Below, in pieces: positions 24,962 to 33,143 of a stretch of DNA of 64,000 nucleotides. Source of the stretch: JBBRSD01 sp038245725 (lineage in GTDB: Bacteria; Actinomycetota; Coriobacteriia; Anaerosomatales; JAAXUF01); assembly GCA_038245725.1 (NCBI GenBank), contig JBBRSD010000001.1:372001-436000 (forward strand), read 5' to 3'. The notes beneath the pieces are model-generated. The model did not search any database, had not been told where the DNA came from, and worked only from the letters and a program-made list of their open reading frames with translations. The stretch's first letter is position 1; each line of letters begins with the position of its first letter. Made by a program: the position numbers and the translations under genes.

Positions 24962-26687
24962 TGCGTTGCCGCGCGCCCTCGAGCGGTTCGGCGGCGATCT
25001 TTCGGCTCGCCGAGGCGCGGGCGTCGCACTTTGCGAGCTCGGTGTCGACGAGCGGCGGAAGGCAGCCGTCTGAATCGAGCAGTGTGAACGACGCGATCGC
25101 CGGGCGACGGTTCGTGATGAACAGCCGCACATACGGCGAGATCACCGAACCAGAGATCGCGAGCACCGGTTGGCGCATGCGAGCGCCACGGACCGAGGCG
25201 GAGAGCACGTCGCCCGGCCGCGCCTGGCTCGCGACAAGCGGTTGCAGCAGGGCGGACGAAGTTGGCGAGAACAGCGGAGATGCGAGTGCGTAGGCGATGC
25301 GAGCCGGATCGGCGTAGCGCATCGTCTGCACGCTGGCGGTAGTCGCCACCGATGCGGGAGAGTACCGCGAACTGACGCGCAGCACCCGCTTTACGCACCA
25401 CGACTTGGTTGCGAGATACGCTGCGGCTGGCGCGGCAGTCGCGTCCCGCGTCAGCAGGATCGGCATGCCGGTGCGCGCAGCCACGGGCACGAGCGCAAGA
25501 GCCGCCGCCGTGTCTCGGGCGTTGACGATCGCGACGCAGCCCCCGCCCGGGGTGCCCATGCGCAGAGCGATTATCGCGGAAAGCTCGACGCGGTCGGCCG
25601 CCACGACAGCCAAGAGCGGGGGAGCGGACGCCGCGAGCGTTTCGAGCGCGTTGGCTGTCGCAGTCAGGTCGAGCGAGCCCGTGACGCCCACGAGAAGCAC
25701 GCGCGTGGGACGCAGCCGCACGATCTCCTCGAGCGTCGCTGTGGACGGCACCGACTTGGCCGACTCGAGGAGCGAACCGCCGAGCTTGACCGCGAGCCCG
25801 GCCGCGCCCGGTGCATCAGCTGCGCGGTCGGAGCGCACGACGATGACAGTCGCCGCGCCCGTCGGGAAGCTCGCGTGCGAGAGCGCCACCGCCTCTGCTT
25901 CTTGCGAACTCGCCGAGACGCGCGCCATGCGCTTGCGCACGGGCCGGGTCGCGAACCACGCATCGACGCCCTCCGCGATGCCGATGGCGACGTTGCGGCG
26001 AACACCGGCGCGCTTGAGCTTGGCCGCGTCGGAACGGTTCGTGATGAAGGCGCTTTCCACGAGGATCGCGGGCATGTTCGTCCAGCGCAGGACGTAGAAG
26101 TCGTTGGTGAACACGCCGCGGTTCTTGAATCCCGAGCGCCTGGCGACCGCTGGCTCGACCAGCTTCGCGAGCTGCGCTCCGAGGCTGTCCTTCGGCGAGA
26201 CCCACACCTCGGTTCCATGCGCCGAGCGTCTCTTGGCACCGTTGCAGTGGATCGAGATGAACAGATCGGCACCAGCGCGGTTTGCGATTCGGGTGCGGGC
26301 TGTGAGGTCGTCTTTCGGGATTCGCTCCTGGTAGTAGAGCTTTCGGTCCATGGCGTACGACCACAGACCGCTCCGGCCGAGGTTCCACGTCTGGGTGTCG
26401 CGCGTCTCGACCGCCGCGTCGGTCGCGTGGGTCAGCATGACCCGGTAGCCTCGCGCGAGGAGCGTGTCGCGCAGCAGGAACGCGATCTGCATGTCGACCG
26501 TTCGCTCGTGCAGCCCGTTCGCGTTCGCGTTGGAGAAGGGCCGCCCGTGCCCGGGATCGATGCATACAAGCGGTGACGGTGACGTGAGAGCAGACGGCGG
26601 GACCGCGGCAACGGCGAGTGCCGGGGACACGCTCGCGAGGAGCACGGTGAGCGTGGCGGCTGCAAAGGTCGGGATGCGGAAGCTCAA
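24951..26687 (-). CDS. Secreted N-acetylmuramoyl-L-alanine amidase with cell-wall-binding repeats
   Basis: Cuts the amide between MurNAc and the stem peptide. The 578-residue product has a signal peptide (about 1-25) and an Amidase_3 domain (about 40-250) with zinc ligands H47 (DPGHG), E61 and the histidine of SIHCNG, and catalytic Glu in ESAFITN. From about 285 to 500 it has repeats like the clostridial type 2 cell-wall-binding module (phrases such as PTRVLLVG and ATKSWCVKRVLRV). The start is TTG at 26687 with GAGAGG upstream on the minus strand. Confidence 0.85.
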   Translation of the reverse strand: MSFRIPTFAAATLTVLLASVSPALAVAAVPPSALTSPSPLVCIDPGHGRPFSNANANGLHERTVDMQIAFLLRDTLLARGYRVMLTHATDAAVETRDTQTWNLGRSGLWSYAMDRKLYYQERIPKDDLTARTRIANRAGADLFISIHCNGAKRRSAHGTEVWVSPKDSLGAQLAKLVEPAVARRSGFKNRGVFTNDFYVLRWTNMPAILVESAFITNRSDAAKLKRAGVRRNVAIGIAEGVDAWFATRPVRKRMARVSASSQEAEAVALSHASFPTGAATVIVVRSDRAADAPGAAGLAVKLGGSLLESAKSVPSTATLEEIVRLRPTRVLLVGVTGSLDLTATANALETLAASAPPLLAVVAADRVELSAIIALRMGTPGGGCVAIVNARDTAAALALVPVAARTGMPILLTRDATAAPAAAYLATKSWCVKRVLRVSSRYSPASVATTASVQTMRYADPARIAYALASPLFSPTSSALLQPLVASQARPGDVLSASVRGARMRQPVLAISGSVISPYVRLFITNRRPAIASFTLLDSDGCLPPLVDTELAKCDARASASRKIAAEPLEGARQRIKR

Positions 26688-26831
26688 GCGCGGGCCTCTC
26701 GGACGTGAACGGGGCGCGCTGGCTGCTCGCCCGTGGCAGAGTCTCGCGTCCTAGTGTGCCCCCGCGCTGCGGATTCGTCACACCGCGAGGTGGAGATTCG
26801 CGTGGATTCGTGCCCAATCCGCAGCCAGCGG

Positions 26832-26860
26832 TTCACGAACGCGGCGCGCTCCACTAGAAT
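26832..26860 (+). promoter_or_regulatory. Promoter of the guaB3-guaA operon
   Basis: TTCACG at 26832-26837, 17-nt spacer, TAGAAT at 26855-26860. Predicted start near 26867, leaving a leader of about 197 nt before the first codon. Confidence 0.7.
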
Positions 26861-26912
26861 ACTGACACCGGGGCGCAATCCGGGCCGGTGCGATAGGCCC
26901 AAGAGCGACCAA

Positions 26913-27053
26913 ACGCAGCACAAGTCGAACCAGGCAGCTCGCTTAAGGGTTACTCGGCGATGATTGCCTGGTTTCGTCGTATCTAAGAAACGCGTCGCTC
27001 CTCGGTGAAGAAGGAACAAAGGCCCCGGTGGGGCGTGACGACTCACGAGGAGG
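26913..27053 (+). promoter_or_regulatory. Structured 5' leader before guaB3, candidate riboregulator
   Basis: Nested helices can be read in the leader. An outer pairing is GAGCGAC (26913-26919) with GTCGCTC (26994-27000). It encloses AACCAGGCA (26928-26936) with TGCCTGGTT (26965-26973), extendable by two pairs past a bulged T. A third hairpin, GCCCC / GGGGC (27022-27034), sits just before the GAGGAGG ribosome-binding site. It matches no riboswitch class that I recognise. Control of the purine genes downstream is inference. Confidence 0.45.
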
Positions 27054-27063
27054 ATGCTTCAGC

Positions 27064-28236
27064 ATGGAGATCGAGATCGGACGCGGCAAGACCGCTCGGC
27101 GGGCCTATGGCTTCGATGACATCGCAATCGTCCCGTCTCGGCGCACGCGCGATCCGCGCGACGTCGATATCACGTGGACGTTTAACTTCAAGGGTCGCGA
27201 CTACACCTTCCCGCTGCCCGTGCTCGCTTCGGCGATGGACGGCGTCGTCGATCCGGCGTTCGCTATCACCTTGGGCAAGCTCGGCGGCCTTGCGGTCCTG
27301 AACCTCGAGGGCATCCAGACCCGCTACGAGGATCCGGCGCCGCATCTCGACGCGATCGCTTCTTTCGACAAGGAAGAAGCGACCATCAAGATGCAGGAGA
27401 TCTACAAGGAGCCGATCAAGCCCGAGCTCATCACGAAGCGCGTCAAAGAGATCAAGGACGGTGGCGTGCTCGCCGCCGCCTCGCTCACCCCCCAGAACTG
27501 CGAGCGCTACCTCGAGGCCGCGCTCGCCGGCGGGCTCGACATCCTCGTCATCCAGGGCACGGTCGTCTCGGCTGAGCACGTCAGCAGCTACGACAAGCCG
27601 CTCGACCTCAACGCGTTCGTCGAGTCGCTCGACATCCCGTGCATCATCGGCGGGTGCTGCAGCTACCAGGGCGCGTTGCACCTCATGCGCTCCGGCGCCG
27701 TTGGCGTGCTCGTTGGCGTCGGCCCGGGCCACGCATGCACCTCACGCCGCGTGCTCGGCATCGGCGTCCCGCAGGCCACCGCGATCGCGGACGCGTCGGC
27801 GGCGCGCACGCGCTTCCTCGAGGAGACCGGCAAGTACTGCCACATCATCGCTGACGGAGGCATGCGCACCGGCGGCGACCTATCCAAAGCCATCGCTGTC
27901 GGCGCCGACGCCTGCATGATCGGCTCGCCGCTCGCTAGCGCCTCCGAGGCCCCCGGCCGCGGCTATCACTGGGGCATGGCGACCTTCCACCCGGACCTGC
28001 CGCGCGGCACCCGCGTTCGCGCCGGCATCCGCGGCACGCTCGAGGAGATCCTCCTCGGCCCGGCGCACCAAAACGACGGAACGCTGAACCTTCTCGGCGG
28101 GTTGCGCACGTCGCTTGCTACGACCGGTTACGAGAACCTCAAGGCTTTCCAGAAGGCCGAGGTCATGGTGGCCCCATCGCTCCAGACCGAAGGCAAGAGC
28201 CTGCAGAACTCCCAGGGCGTGGGGATGGGCCGCTAG
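27064..28236 (+). CDS. guaB3: GuaB3-type IMP dehydrogenase family protein
   Basis: A 390-residue TIM-barrel protein of the IMP dehydrogenase/GMP reductase superfamily, without the CBS insert of classical GuaB. It has the phosphate-binding loop and the catalytic-loop cysteine in GPGHACTSRRV, and the IADGGMRTGGD strand. The GuaB3 group is typical of actinobacteria and cyanobacteria; its exact reaction is less settled than that of GuaB. ATG 27064 follows GAGGAGG by 9 nt. The guaA start is 2 nt after the stop. Confidence 0.92.
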   Translation: MEIEIGRGKTARRAYGFDDIAIVPSRRTRDPRDVDITWTFNFKGRDYTFPLPVLASAMDGVVDPAFAITLGKLGGLAVLNLEGIQTRYEDPAPHLDAIASFDKEEATIKMQEIYKEPIKPELITKRVKEIKDGGVLAAASLTPQNCERYLEAALAGGLDILVIQGTVVSAEHVSSYDKPLDLNAFVESLDIPCIIGGCCSYQGALHLMRSGAVGVLVGVGPGHACTSRRVLGIGVPQATAIADASAARTRFLEETGKYCHIIADGGMRTGGDLSKAIAVGADACMIGSPLASASEAPGRGYHWGMATFHPDLPRGTRVRAGIRGTLEEILLGPAHQNDGTLNLLGGLRTSLATTGYENLKAFQKAEVMVAPSLQTEGKSLQNSQGVGMGR

Positions 28237-28237
28237 C

Positions 28238-29806
28238 GTGTCGGGAATCCAGGAGCAGCACGAAAGTCAGCCCACCGTCTTCGTTCTCGACTTCGGGGCG
28301 CAGTACGCGCAGCTCATCGCACGACGAGTGCGCGAAGCCCGCGTCTACAGCGAGATCGTCGCATTCGATATAACCGCCGAGGAGGTCTCGCGCCGCGCAC
28401 CGGCCGCGATCATCCTCTCGGGCGGGCCGGCGAGCGTCTACGCCGAGGGCGCGCCACACATGGACCCGGCTATCTTTGAGCTCGGCATCCCCATCCTGGG
28501 CTTTTGCTACGGCATCCAGGAGATGGCGCTTGCGCTCGGCGGCGAGATCCCGAAGACCGACATCGGCGAGTACGGCTTCGCCGAGCTGACGGTGACCGCG
28601 CCTGAGTGCCGGCTGCTCGAGGGTGTGCCGGAGACGTCGCAGGTCTGGATGAGCCACCGAGACAGCGTGGGCACCGCACCGGAGGGCTTTCTGGTCACCG
28701 CACGTACCGGCACCACGGCCGTCGCTGCGATGGAGCACCCGGAGCGCGGCCTCTACGCGACGCAGTTCCACCCGGAAGTCGCTCACACCGAGCACGGCCA
28801 GCAGATCATCCGCACGTTCCTCCATGACATCGCCGGCATCCCGCCGCTGTGGACGATGGTCAACATCATCGACGACGCGGTTCAGGCGATCCGCGCGCAG
28901 GTTGGCGACGCCCGCGTCATCTGCGGTCTGTCCGGCGGCGTCGACAGCTCGGTGGTCGCGGCGTTGCTGCACCGCGCCATCGGCGACCAGCTGACCTGCG
29001 TCTTCGTCGACCACGGCATGCTGCGCCTCGACGAAGCCGAGCAGGTCGTGCGCACGTTCCGCGACCAGTTCCATATCGACCTCATCCACGTCGACGCCGA
29101 GGACCGCTACCTGACGCTGCTCGCAGGCGTGACCGACCCGGAGCGCAAGCGCCACATCATCGGCGAGGAGTTCTGGCAGGTCTTCTTCGAGGAGGCGACC
29201 AAACTCTCCGGCGTGAAGTTCCTCGCGCAGGGCACGCTGTACCCCGACGTCATCGAGTCCGGTGGCCGCGGCGGCAAGGCGACGGCGAAGATCAAGAGCC
29301 ACCACAACCTCATCCCGTTCCCCGAGGGCGTGCACTTCGACCTCATCGAGCCGCTCAAGGCGCTCTTCAAAGACGAGGTTCGTGCCGTGGGTTCCGAGCT
29401 CGGCCTTCCCGATGAGATCGTCTTCCGCCAGCCGTTCCCGGGCCCCGGCCTCGCGGTGCGGATCATCGGCGAGATCACCCGCGAGAAGCTCGACACGCTG
29501 CGCTTCGCCGATGCGATCGTCCGCGAGGAGATCGGCGCGTGGGACGTGAACCGCGAGGTGTGGCAGTACTTCGCCGTGCTGCCCGACATCCGCTCGGTGG
29601 GCGTGATGGGCGACGAGCGCACGTACGGCCACCCGATCATCATCCGCGCGGTCGCCTCGGCCGACGCGATGACGGCGGACTGGGCGCGCTTGCCGCACGA
29701 CCTTCTCGGCAAGATGAGCAACCGGATCATCAACGAGGTCGAAGGCATCAACCGCGTCGCGTACGACATCACGAGCAAGCCTCCCGGCACCATCGAGTGG
29801 GAGTAG
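28238..29806 (+). CDS. guaA: GMP synthase (glutamine-hydrolysing)
   Basis: Converts XMP to GMP. The 522-residue product has a class-I glutaminase domain (Cys90 in GFCYGIQEM, later QFHPEVAHT), an ATP-pyrophosphatase domain with GLSGGVDSS and a C-terminal dimerisation domain with FPGPGLAVR, ending in PGTIEWE. GTG 28238 lies 2 nt after the guaB3 stop, so the two purine genes form one operon. Confidence 0.98.
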   Translation: MSGIQEQHESQPTVFVLDFGAQYAQLIARRVREARVYSEIVAFDITAEEVSRRAPAAIILSGGPASVYAEGAPHMDPAIFELGIPILGFCYGIQEMALALGGEIPKTDIGEYGFAELTVTAPECRLLEGVPETSQVWMSHRDSVGTAPEGFLVTARTGTTAVAAMEHPERGLYATQFHPEVAHTEHGQQIIRTFLHDIAGIPPLWTMVNIIDDAVQAIRAQVGDARVICGLSGGVDSSVVAALLHRAIGDQLTCVFVDHGMLRLDEAEQVVRTFRDQFHIDLIHVDAEDRYLTLLAGVTDPERKRHIIGEEFWQVFFEEATKLSGVKFLAQGTLYPDVIESGGRGGKATAKIKSHHNLIPFPEGVHFDLIEPLKALFKDEVRAVGSELGLPDEIVFRQPFPGPGLAVRIIGEITREKLDTLRFADAIVREEIGAWDVNREVWQYFAVLPDIRSVGVMGDERTYGHPIIIRAVASADAMTADWARLPHDLLGKMSNRIINEVEGINRVAYDITSKPPGTIEWE

Positions 29807-29840
29807 CAGCCACCACGAGCGTTCGGATCGAACTCAAGAC

Positions 29841-29867
29841 GAGAGCCGGCTGAGATCGCCGGCTCTC
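29841..29867 (+). terminator. Hairpin after guaA
   Basis: Perfect 10-bp stem GAGAGCCGGC / GCCGGCTCTC with a 7-nt loop, 35 nt after guaA. No T-run follows, so it may be a transcript-end stabiliser or a weak terminator. Confidence 0.5.
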
Positions 29868-29946
29868 ACGCGCTGTCCGCACGCACTGCAAACAGGGAAA
29901 ACTCCCCGTCAGGACGCCGGCAGCCGCCTTCAAACGGAGGAATTCC

Positions 29947-30375
29947 ATGAGTCTCCTGGTTCGCACCTGCAGCACCGAGCGCGTCAACGTCTCGAGGATC
30001 GTCGCGCGCCTTCTCATCGGCGTGGGCGGTCTGATCTGGGCTCTCATGTTCTTCGCCGTCGCGACGCCCCAGATGTACTCGAACCTCACGTACACGTTTC
30101 GCGACGTGGTGTCTGCAGGTATCAGTGCGATCATCCCATTGCTGCTCACGATCGGCGCCTTCGTGCTCGCGATGTACTTCGAGAGGCTCGCAGCTGTGGT
30201 CTTGCTCGTCGCGGCGGCGGCCGTCGTGGTCTTCGGCGTCTTCCAGGGTTGGGGCGCCCTCCTGTGGGTGAGTGTTCTGTTCGCGCTCGCAATGCCCATG
30301 GTCGTCGCGGCGGCGTTCCTGTTGCTCGCTGCGACAACGCAACGGGTGTGCGAGCTCGAAGGAACGAAGGTGTAG
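29947..30375 (+). CDS. Four-helix membrane protein, function unknown
   Basis: A 142-residue hydrophobic protein with about four transmembrane helices (roughly 20-40, 55-78, 82-100, 103-128) and short loops. No catalytic or binding motif was seen. ATG 29947 follows GGAGGAATTCC at 29937-29946. It stands alone between guaA and the carboxypeptidase gene. Not recognised as a named family. Confidence 0.7.
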   Translation: MSLLVRTCSTERVNVSRIVARLLIGVGGLIWALMFFAVATPQMYSNLTYTFRDVVSAGISAIIPLLLTIGAFVLAMYFERLAAVVLLVAAAAVVVFGVFQGWGALLWVSVLFALAMPMVVAAAFLLLAATTQRVCELEGTKV

Positions 30376-30465
30376 CCGGGCGGCTCGACTGAAGCGTCAT
30401 CAGAGGGAAGCTCGACGCCGCGGTTTGGAGTATCCTGTTACGCGCATCTGGGAGGGAGCGGTCGC

Positions 30466-31680
30466 GTGGCGGATTCTCGGCGTTTGTTAGCTTCACTGCT
30501 CGCAGTGGCCGCGGTGACGTGTGCCCTGCTGCCCGGACCCGTCTTCGCTGACTCCAAACCCAACGTCCCGGTGCCCAGCGCGCTGCTCATGACGATGGAC
30601 GGTCACGTATTGTGGTCACGCCACCCAGACACTCAGCGACGCGTCGCGAGCACGATCAAGATGCTCAACGTCCTCGTCGTGCGCGAACACACCGGCCTCA
30701 ACGACACGGTGACCGTCTCGGCGAAGGCAGCCAGGACCCCGGACGGCGTGGGGCTTTGGAAGGGCGAGCGGCTCACCGTGCGCCAGCTGCTTCTGATGAC
30801 GCTCGTGGCTTCGGCCAACGATGCCGCTGAGGCACTCGCGATCCACATCGGCGGTACCGAAGCCAACTACGTCGAGCTCATGAATGCGAAGGCCAAGGCG
30901 CTCGGCCTCAAGCACACGCTCGCATACGACCCCCATGGGCTCGGCAAGAAGGAGCACTCCTCGGCGCGTGACCTGGCGGTCCTCGCGCGCACGGTGATGG
31001 CCGACCCCGTCTTGCGAGGGATTGTGGCCATGCGGACGGTCTCCGTGCCGAGGCGGCACGGGAAGGCCTCCAAGAAAGTGACGACCGACCGTCTGCTCGG
31101 GCACTACGCGGGAATCGAAGGTGTGAAGACGGGCTTCACGAACCCGGCTGGGTACTGCTTCGTCGGCGCGGCAAAGCGCAACGGTGTCGAGCTCGTGAGC
31201 GTGATTCTCGGCGCGAGGTCGATCTCAGAGCGATTCTCGGAGAGCCGCAAGCTGCTGGACTGGGGCTTTGCCGGCTTCAAGATCAAGAGAGTCGTCTCGA
31301 CGAGTATGACGCGCGTTGTGGCGGTGAAGAACGGCGTCGTCCCCACCGACTCGGTGCACCCTTCACGGGACGTTTCGTGTGCGGTGTGGACGCGCGGGGC
31401 GGCCGTGGTCGCGTCGATCACGCTGCCGGCCGAGGTCCTCGCGCCGATCCACCACGGCGACCAACTGGGTGTCGTGCGGGCGATGCAAGGGACGTGGCGG
31501 CTCGCGTCCGTGTCGCTCGTCGCCGACTCCGACGTGGCGAGCACGGCACCCGCACCTGTTCCCGCTCCGGCTCCGTCCGCTGCCGCGCAGAGCGCCGCGC
31601 CGCGCCGTTCGCTGTGGCAGCGGCTCCTGCTGGCGGTGTCGGTCGGCCTGTTGTGGGGGCGCACGGGCGGCTCCTCTTAG
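30466..31680 (+). CDS. dacA: D-alanyl-D-alanine carboxypeptidase (penicillin-binding protein, S11)
   Basis: Trims the terminal D-alanine from peptidoglycan stem peptides. The 404-residue product has a signal peptide (about 1-29), the S-x-x-K active site S62-T-I-K65, the S-x-N triad in ASAND and the K-T-G triad in GVKTGFTNP. The C-terminal part has the family's beta domain, a Pro/Ala linker and a hydrophobic end (about 385-398) that may anchor it to the membrane. GTG 30466 has GGGAGGGAG upstream. Confidence 0.93.
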   Translation: MADSRRLLASLLAVAAVTCALLPGPVFADSKPNVPVPSALLMTMDGHVLWSRHPDTQRRVASTIKMLNVLVVREHTGLNDTVTVSAKAARTPDGVGLWKGERLTVRQLLLMTLVASANDAAEALAIHIGGTEANYVELMNAKAKALGLKHTLAYDPHGLGKKEHSSARDLAVLARTVMADPVLRGIVAMRTVSVPRRHGKASKKVTTDRLLGHYAGIEGVKTGFTNPAGYCFVGAAKRNGVELVSVILGARSISERFSESRKLLDWGFAGFKIKRVVSTSMTRVVAVKNGVVPTDSVHPSRDVSCAVWTRGAAVVASITLPAEVLAPIHHGDQLGVVRAMQGTWRLASVSLVADSDVASTAPAPVPAPAPSAAAQSAAPRRSLWQRLLLAVSVGLLWGRTGGSS

Positions 31681-31713
31681 TCGCTGCCGAGCGGTTTCTG
31701 ACCTGCTCACGAC

Positions 31714-31755
31714 GTGGCACTTCGCTGCCACTCACCTCACGCATTCCGCTACAAT
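31714..31755 (+). promoter_or_regulatory. Inverted repeat and -10 box before chorismate mutase
   Basis: GTGGCA (31714-31719) and TGCCAC (31726-31731) form a 6-bp inverted repeat over the region where a -35 box would lie. TACAAT follows at 31750-31755. No good -35 is visible, so the promoter may need an activator, or the repeat may be an operator. Confidence 0.4.
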
Positions 31756-31809
31756 GCATGCACCGTGGGTGGAGCACTCACGATTCTGCTTAAGGCGAGG
31801 AGTCATACG

Positions 31810-32091
31810 ATGGCCGAGAACAACCTCGACGCGCAGGTGCGAATCGCCCAGATACGCGACGGTATCGACGCGATCGACCGCCAGCTCGTCAAGCTGCTCA
31901 ACGAGCGCGCGCAGTGCTCGCTGGACATTCGCGCGCTCAAGCCGACTGCGAAGTGGGGCCTGTACGATCCCAAACGCGAAGAGGAGATCTTCAACAACGT
32001 GGCCAAGTGCAACGAAGGCCCACTCTACGGCGACGATCTGCGCGAGATCTACGAGGCCATCCTGCACGTCGCCAAGGAGATGAGGGGCTGA
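31810..32091 (+). CDS. AroQ-type chorismate mutase
   Basis: Converts chorismate to prephenate for phenylalanine and tyrosine. The 93-residue all-helical protein has the pattern IRDGIDAIDRQLVKLLNER and a C-terminal helix ending LHVAKEMRG, with the conserved arginine and lysine positions of AroQ. ATG 31810 follows GCGAGGAG. Its stop overlaps the DAHP synthase start (TGATG), so the first and a later enzyme of the shikimate route are coupled. A complex between them, as in some other bacteria, is possible. Confidence 0.88.
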   Translation: MAENNLDAQVRIAQIRDGIDAIDRQLVKLLNERAQCSLDIRALKPTAKWGLYDPKREEEIFNNVAKCNEGPLYGDDLREIYEAILHVAKEMRG

Positions 32092-32888
32092 TGGCCGAGC
32101 AGGACGCGCCAGCAATCGGCGCCGTGACCCGCGACGGCGGCATGACGATCATCGCCGGGCCGTGTTCGGTCGAGAGCCGCGAGCAGATGCGCGAGGTCGC
32201 TGCGTGCCTGTCCGAGCTGGGCGTGCGCGTGATGCGTGGCGGTGCCTACAAGCCGCGCACGTCGCCGTTCTCGTTCCAGGGCCTCGAGGAGAAGGGGCTC
32301 GAGCTCCTGCGCGAGGCCGCCGATGAGTACGGGCTCCTCGTGGTCACCGAGGTCACCGACTCCGCCCATGCCGAGAAGGTCGACGCCTACGCCGACATCA
32401 TCCAGATCGGCACGCGCAACATGGCAAACTTCAGCCTGCTCAAGAGGGTCGGCGAGGTCACCGCGGAAAGCGGCAAGCCCGTCGTCTTCAAACGCGGCAT
32501 GGCCGCAACGATCGAGGAGTGGCTCCAGGCCACGAACTACATCACGATGTTCGGAAACGAGAACGTGATCTTGTGCGAGCGGGGTATCCGCACGTTTGAG
32601 ACGGCGTACCGGTTCACCCTCGACATCACGGCGGTGCCGGTGGTCAAGAAGCTGTCGCTTCTGCCCATCATCGTCGACGTCTCCCATCCCGCCGGCCAAG
32701 CTGACCTCGTGCCGGCGCTCTCGCGAGCCGCGGTCGCGGCAGGCGCCGACGGCATCATGGTGGAGGTCCATCCGAACCCGCGCGAGGCGCTCTGCGATGG
32801 CCCCCAGTCGCTCGACTTCGACCAGTTCGCAACGCTGGTCGCCGATCTGAAGACTGTGGCGAGCGCCGTGGGAACGCAGCTGCGATAG
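32091..32888 (+). CDS. aroF: 3-deoxy-7-phosphoheptulonate synthase (DAHP synthase)
   Basis: First enzyme of the shikimate pathway, joining PEP and erythrose-4-phosphate. The 265-residue product is of the short type I-beta class related to KDO8P synthase: IIAGPCSVES near the N-terminus, RGGAYKPRTSP, KRGMAAT and DVSHPAGQ. No regulatory N-terminal ferredoxin-like domain is present, so control may come from the coupled chorismate mutase. ATG 32091 overlaps the preceding stop. Confidence 0.95.
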   Translation: MAEQDAPAIGAVTRDGGMTIIAGPCSVESREQMREVAACLSELGVRVMRGGAYKPRTSPFSFQGLEEKGLELLREAADEYGLLVVTEVTDSAHAEKVDAYADIIQIGTRNMANFSLLKRVGEVTAESGKPVVFKRGMAATIEEWLQATNYITMFGNENVILCERGIRTFETAYRFTLDITAVPVVKKLSLLPIIVDVSHPAGQADLVPALSRAAVAAGADGIMVEVHPNPREALCDGPQSLDFDQFATLVADLKTVASAVGTQLR

Positions 32889-32914
32889 CGGGCCGCGACG
32901 CTCAGGACGCTCGG

Positions 32915-32949
32915 AAACGCTCCAGCAAGCTGGGGCGTTTCGTGCTTTT
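32915..32949 (+). terminator. Rho-independent terminator after aroF
   Basis: 12-bp stem AAACGCTCCAGC / GCTGGGGCGTTT (32915-32926 and 32929-32940, one T-G pair), followed by CGTGCTTTT. It lies 26 nt after the aroF stop. Confidence 0.85.
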
Positions 32950-33143
32950 CTGGCCCGGTACGTCGTTGGCGGCCACGTGCCGTTCGGCGTTACAATCATC
33001 AGTAAGCGCGCGCAGCGGCAGTTTCGACTCGCGACACGAGCTCGTAAGCCAGCGGCTGGCCCGGCTAAGACGAGCGTCCCTACACAGCGAAACCTTGACC
33101 GACAAGTACCCGTACCCACAAATCGCCTGACGCAGGGAGACGA

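Noticed and set aside
29947..30375. Signal-peptide or transporter assignment for the four-helix protein
   Set aside because: No motif supports a transporter family; left as unknown.
33000..33143. Cyclic-di-GMP (GEMM) riboswitch before the large cytochrome
   Set aside because: Multiheme cytochrome genes in other bacteria often have one, but the conserved GEMM core sequences are absent from this leader; only short local hairpins are seen.
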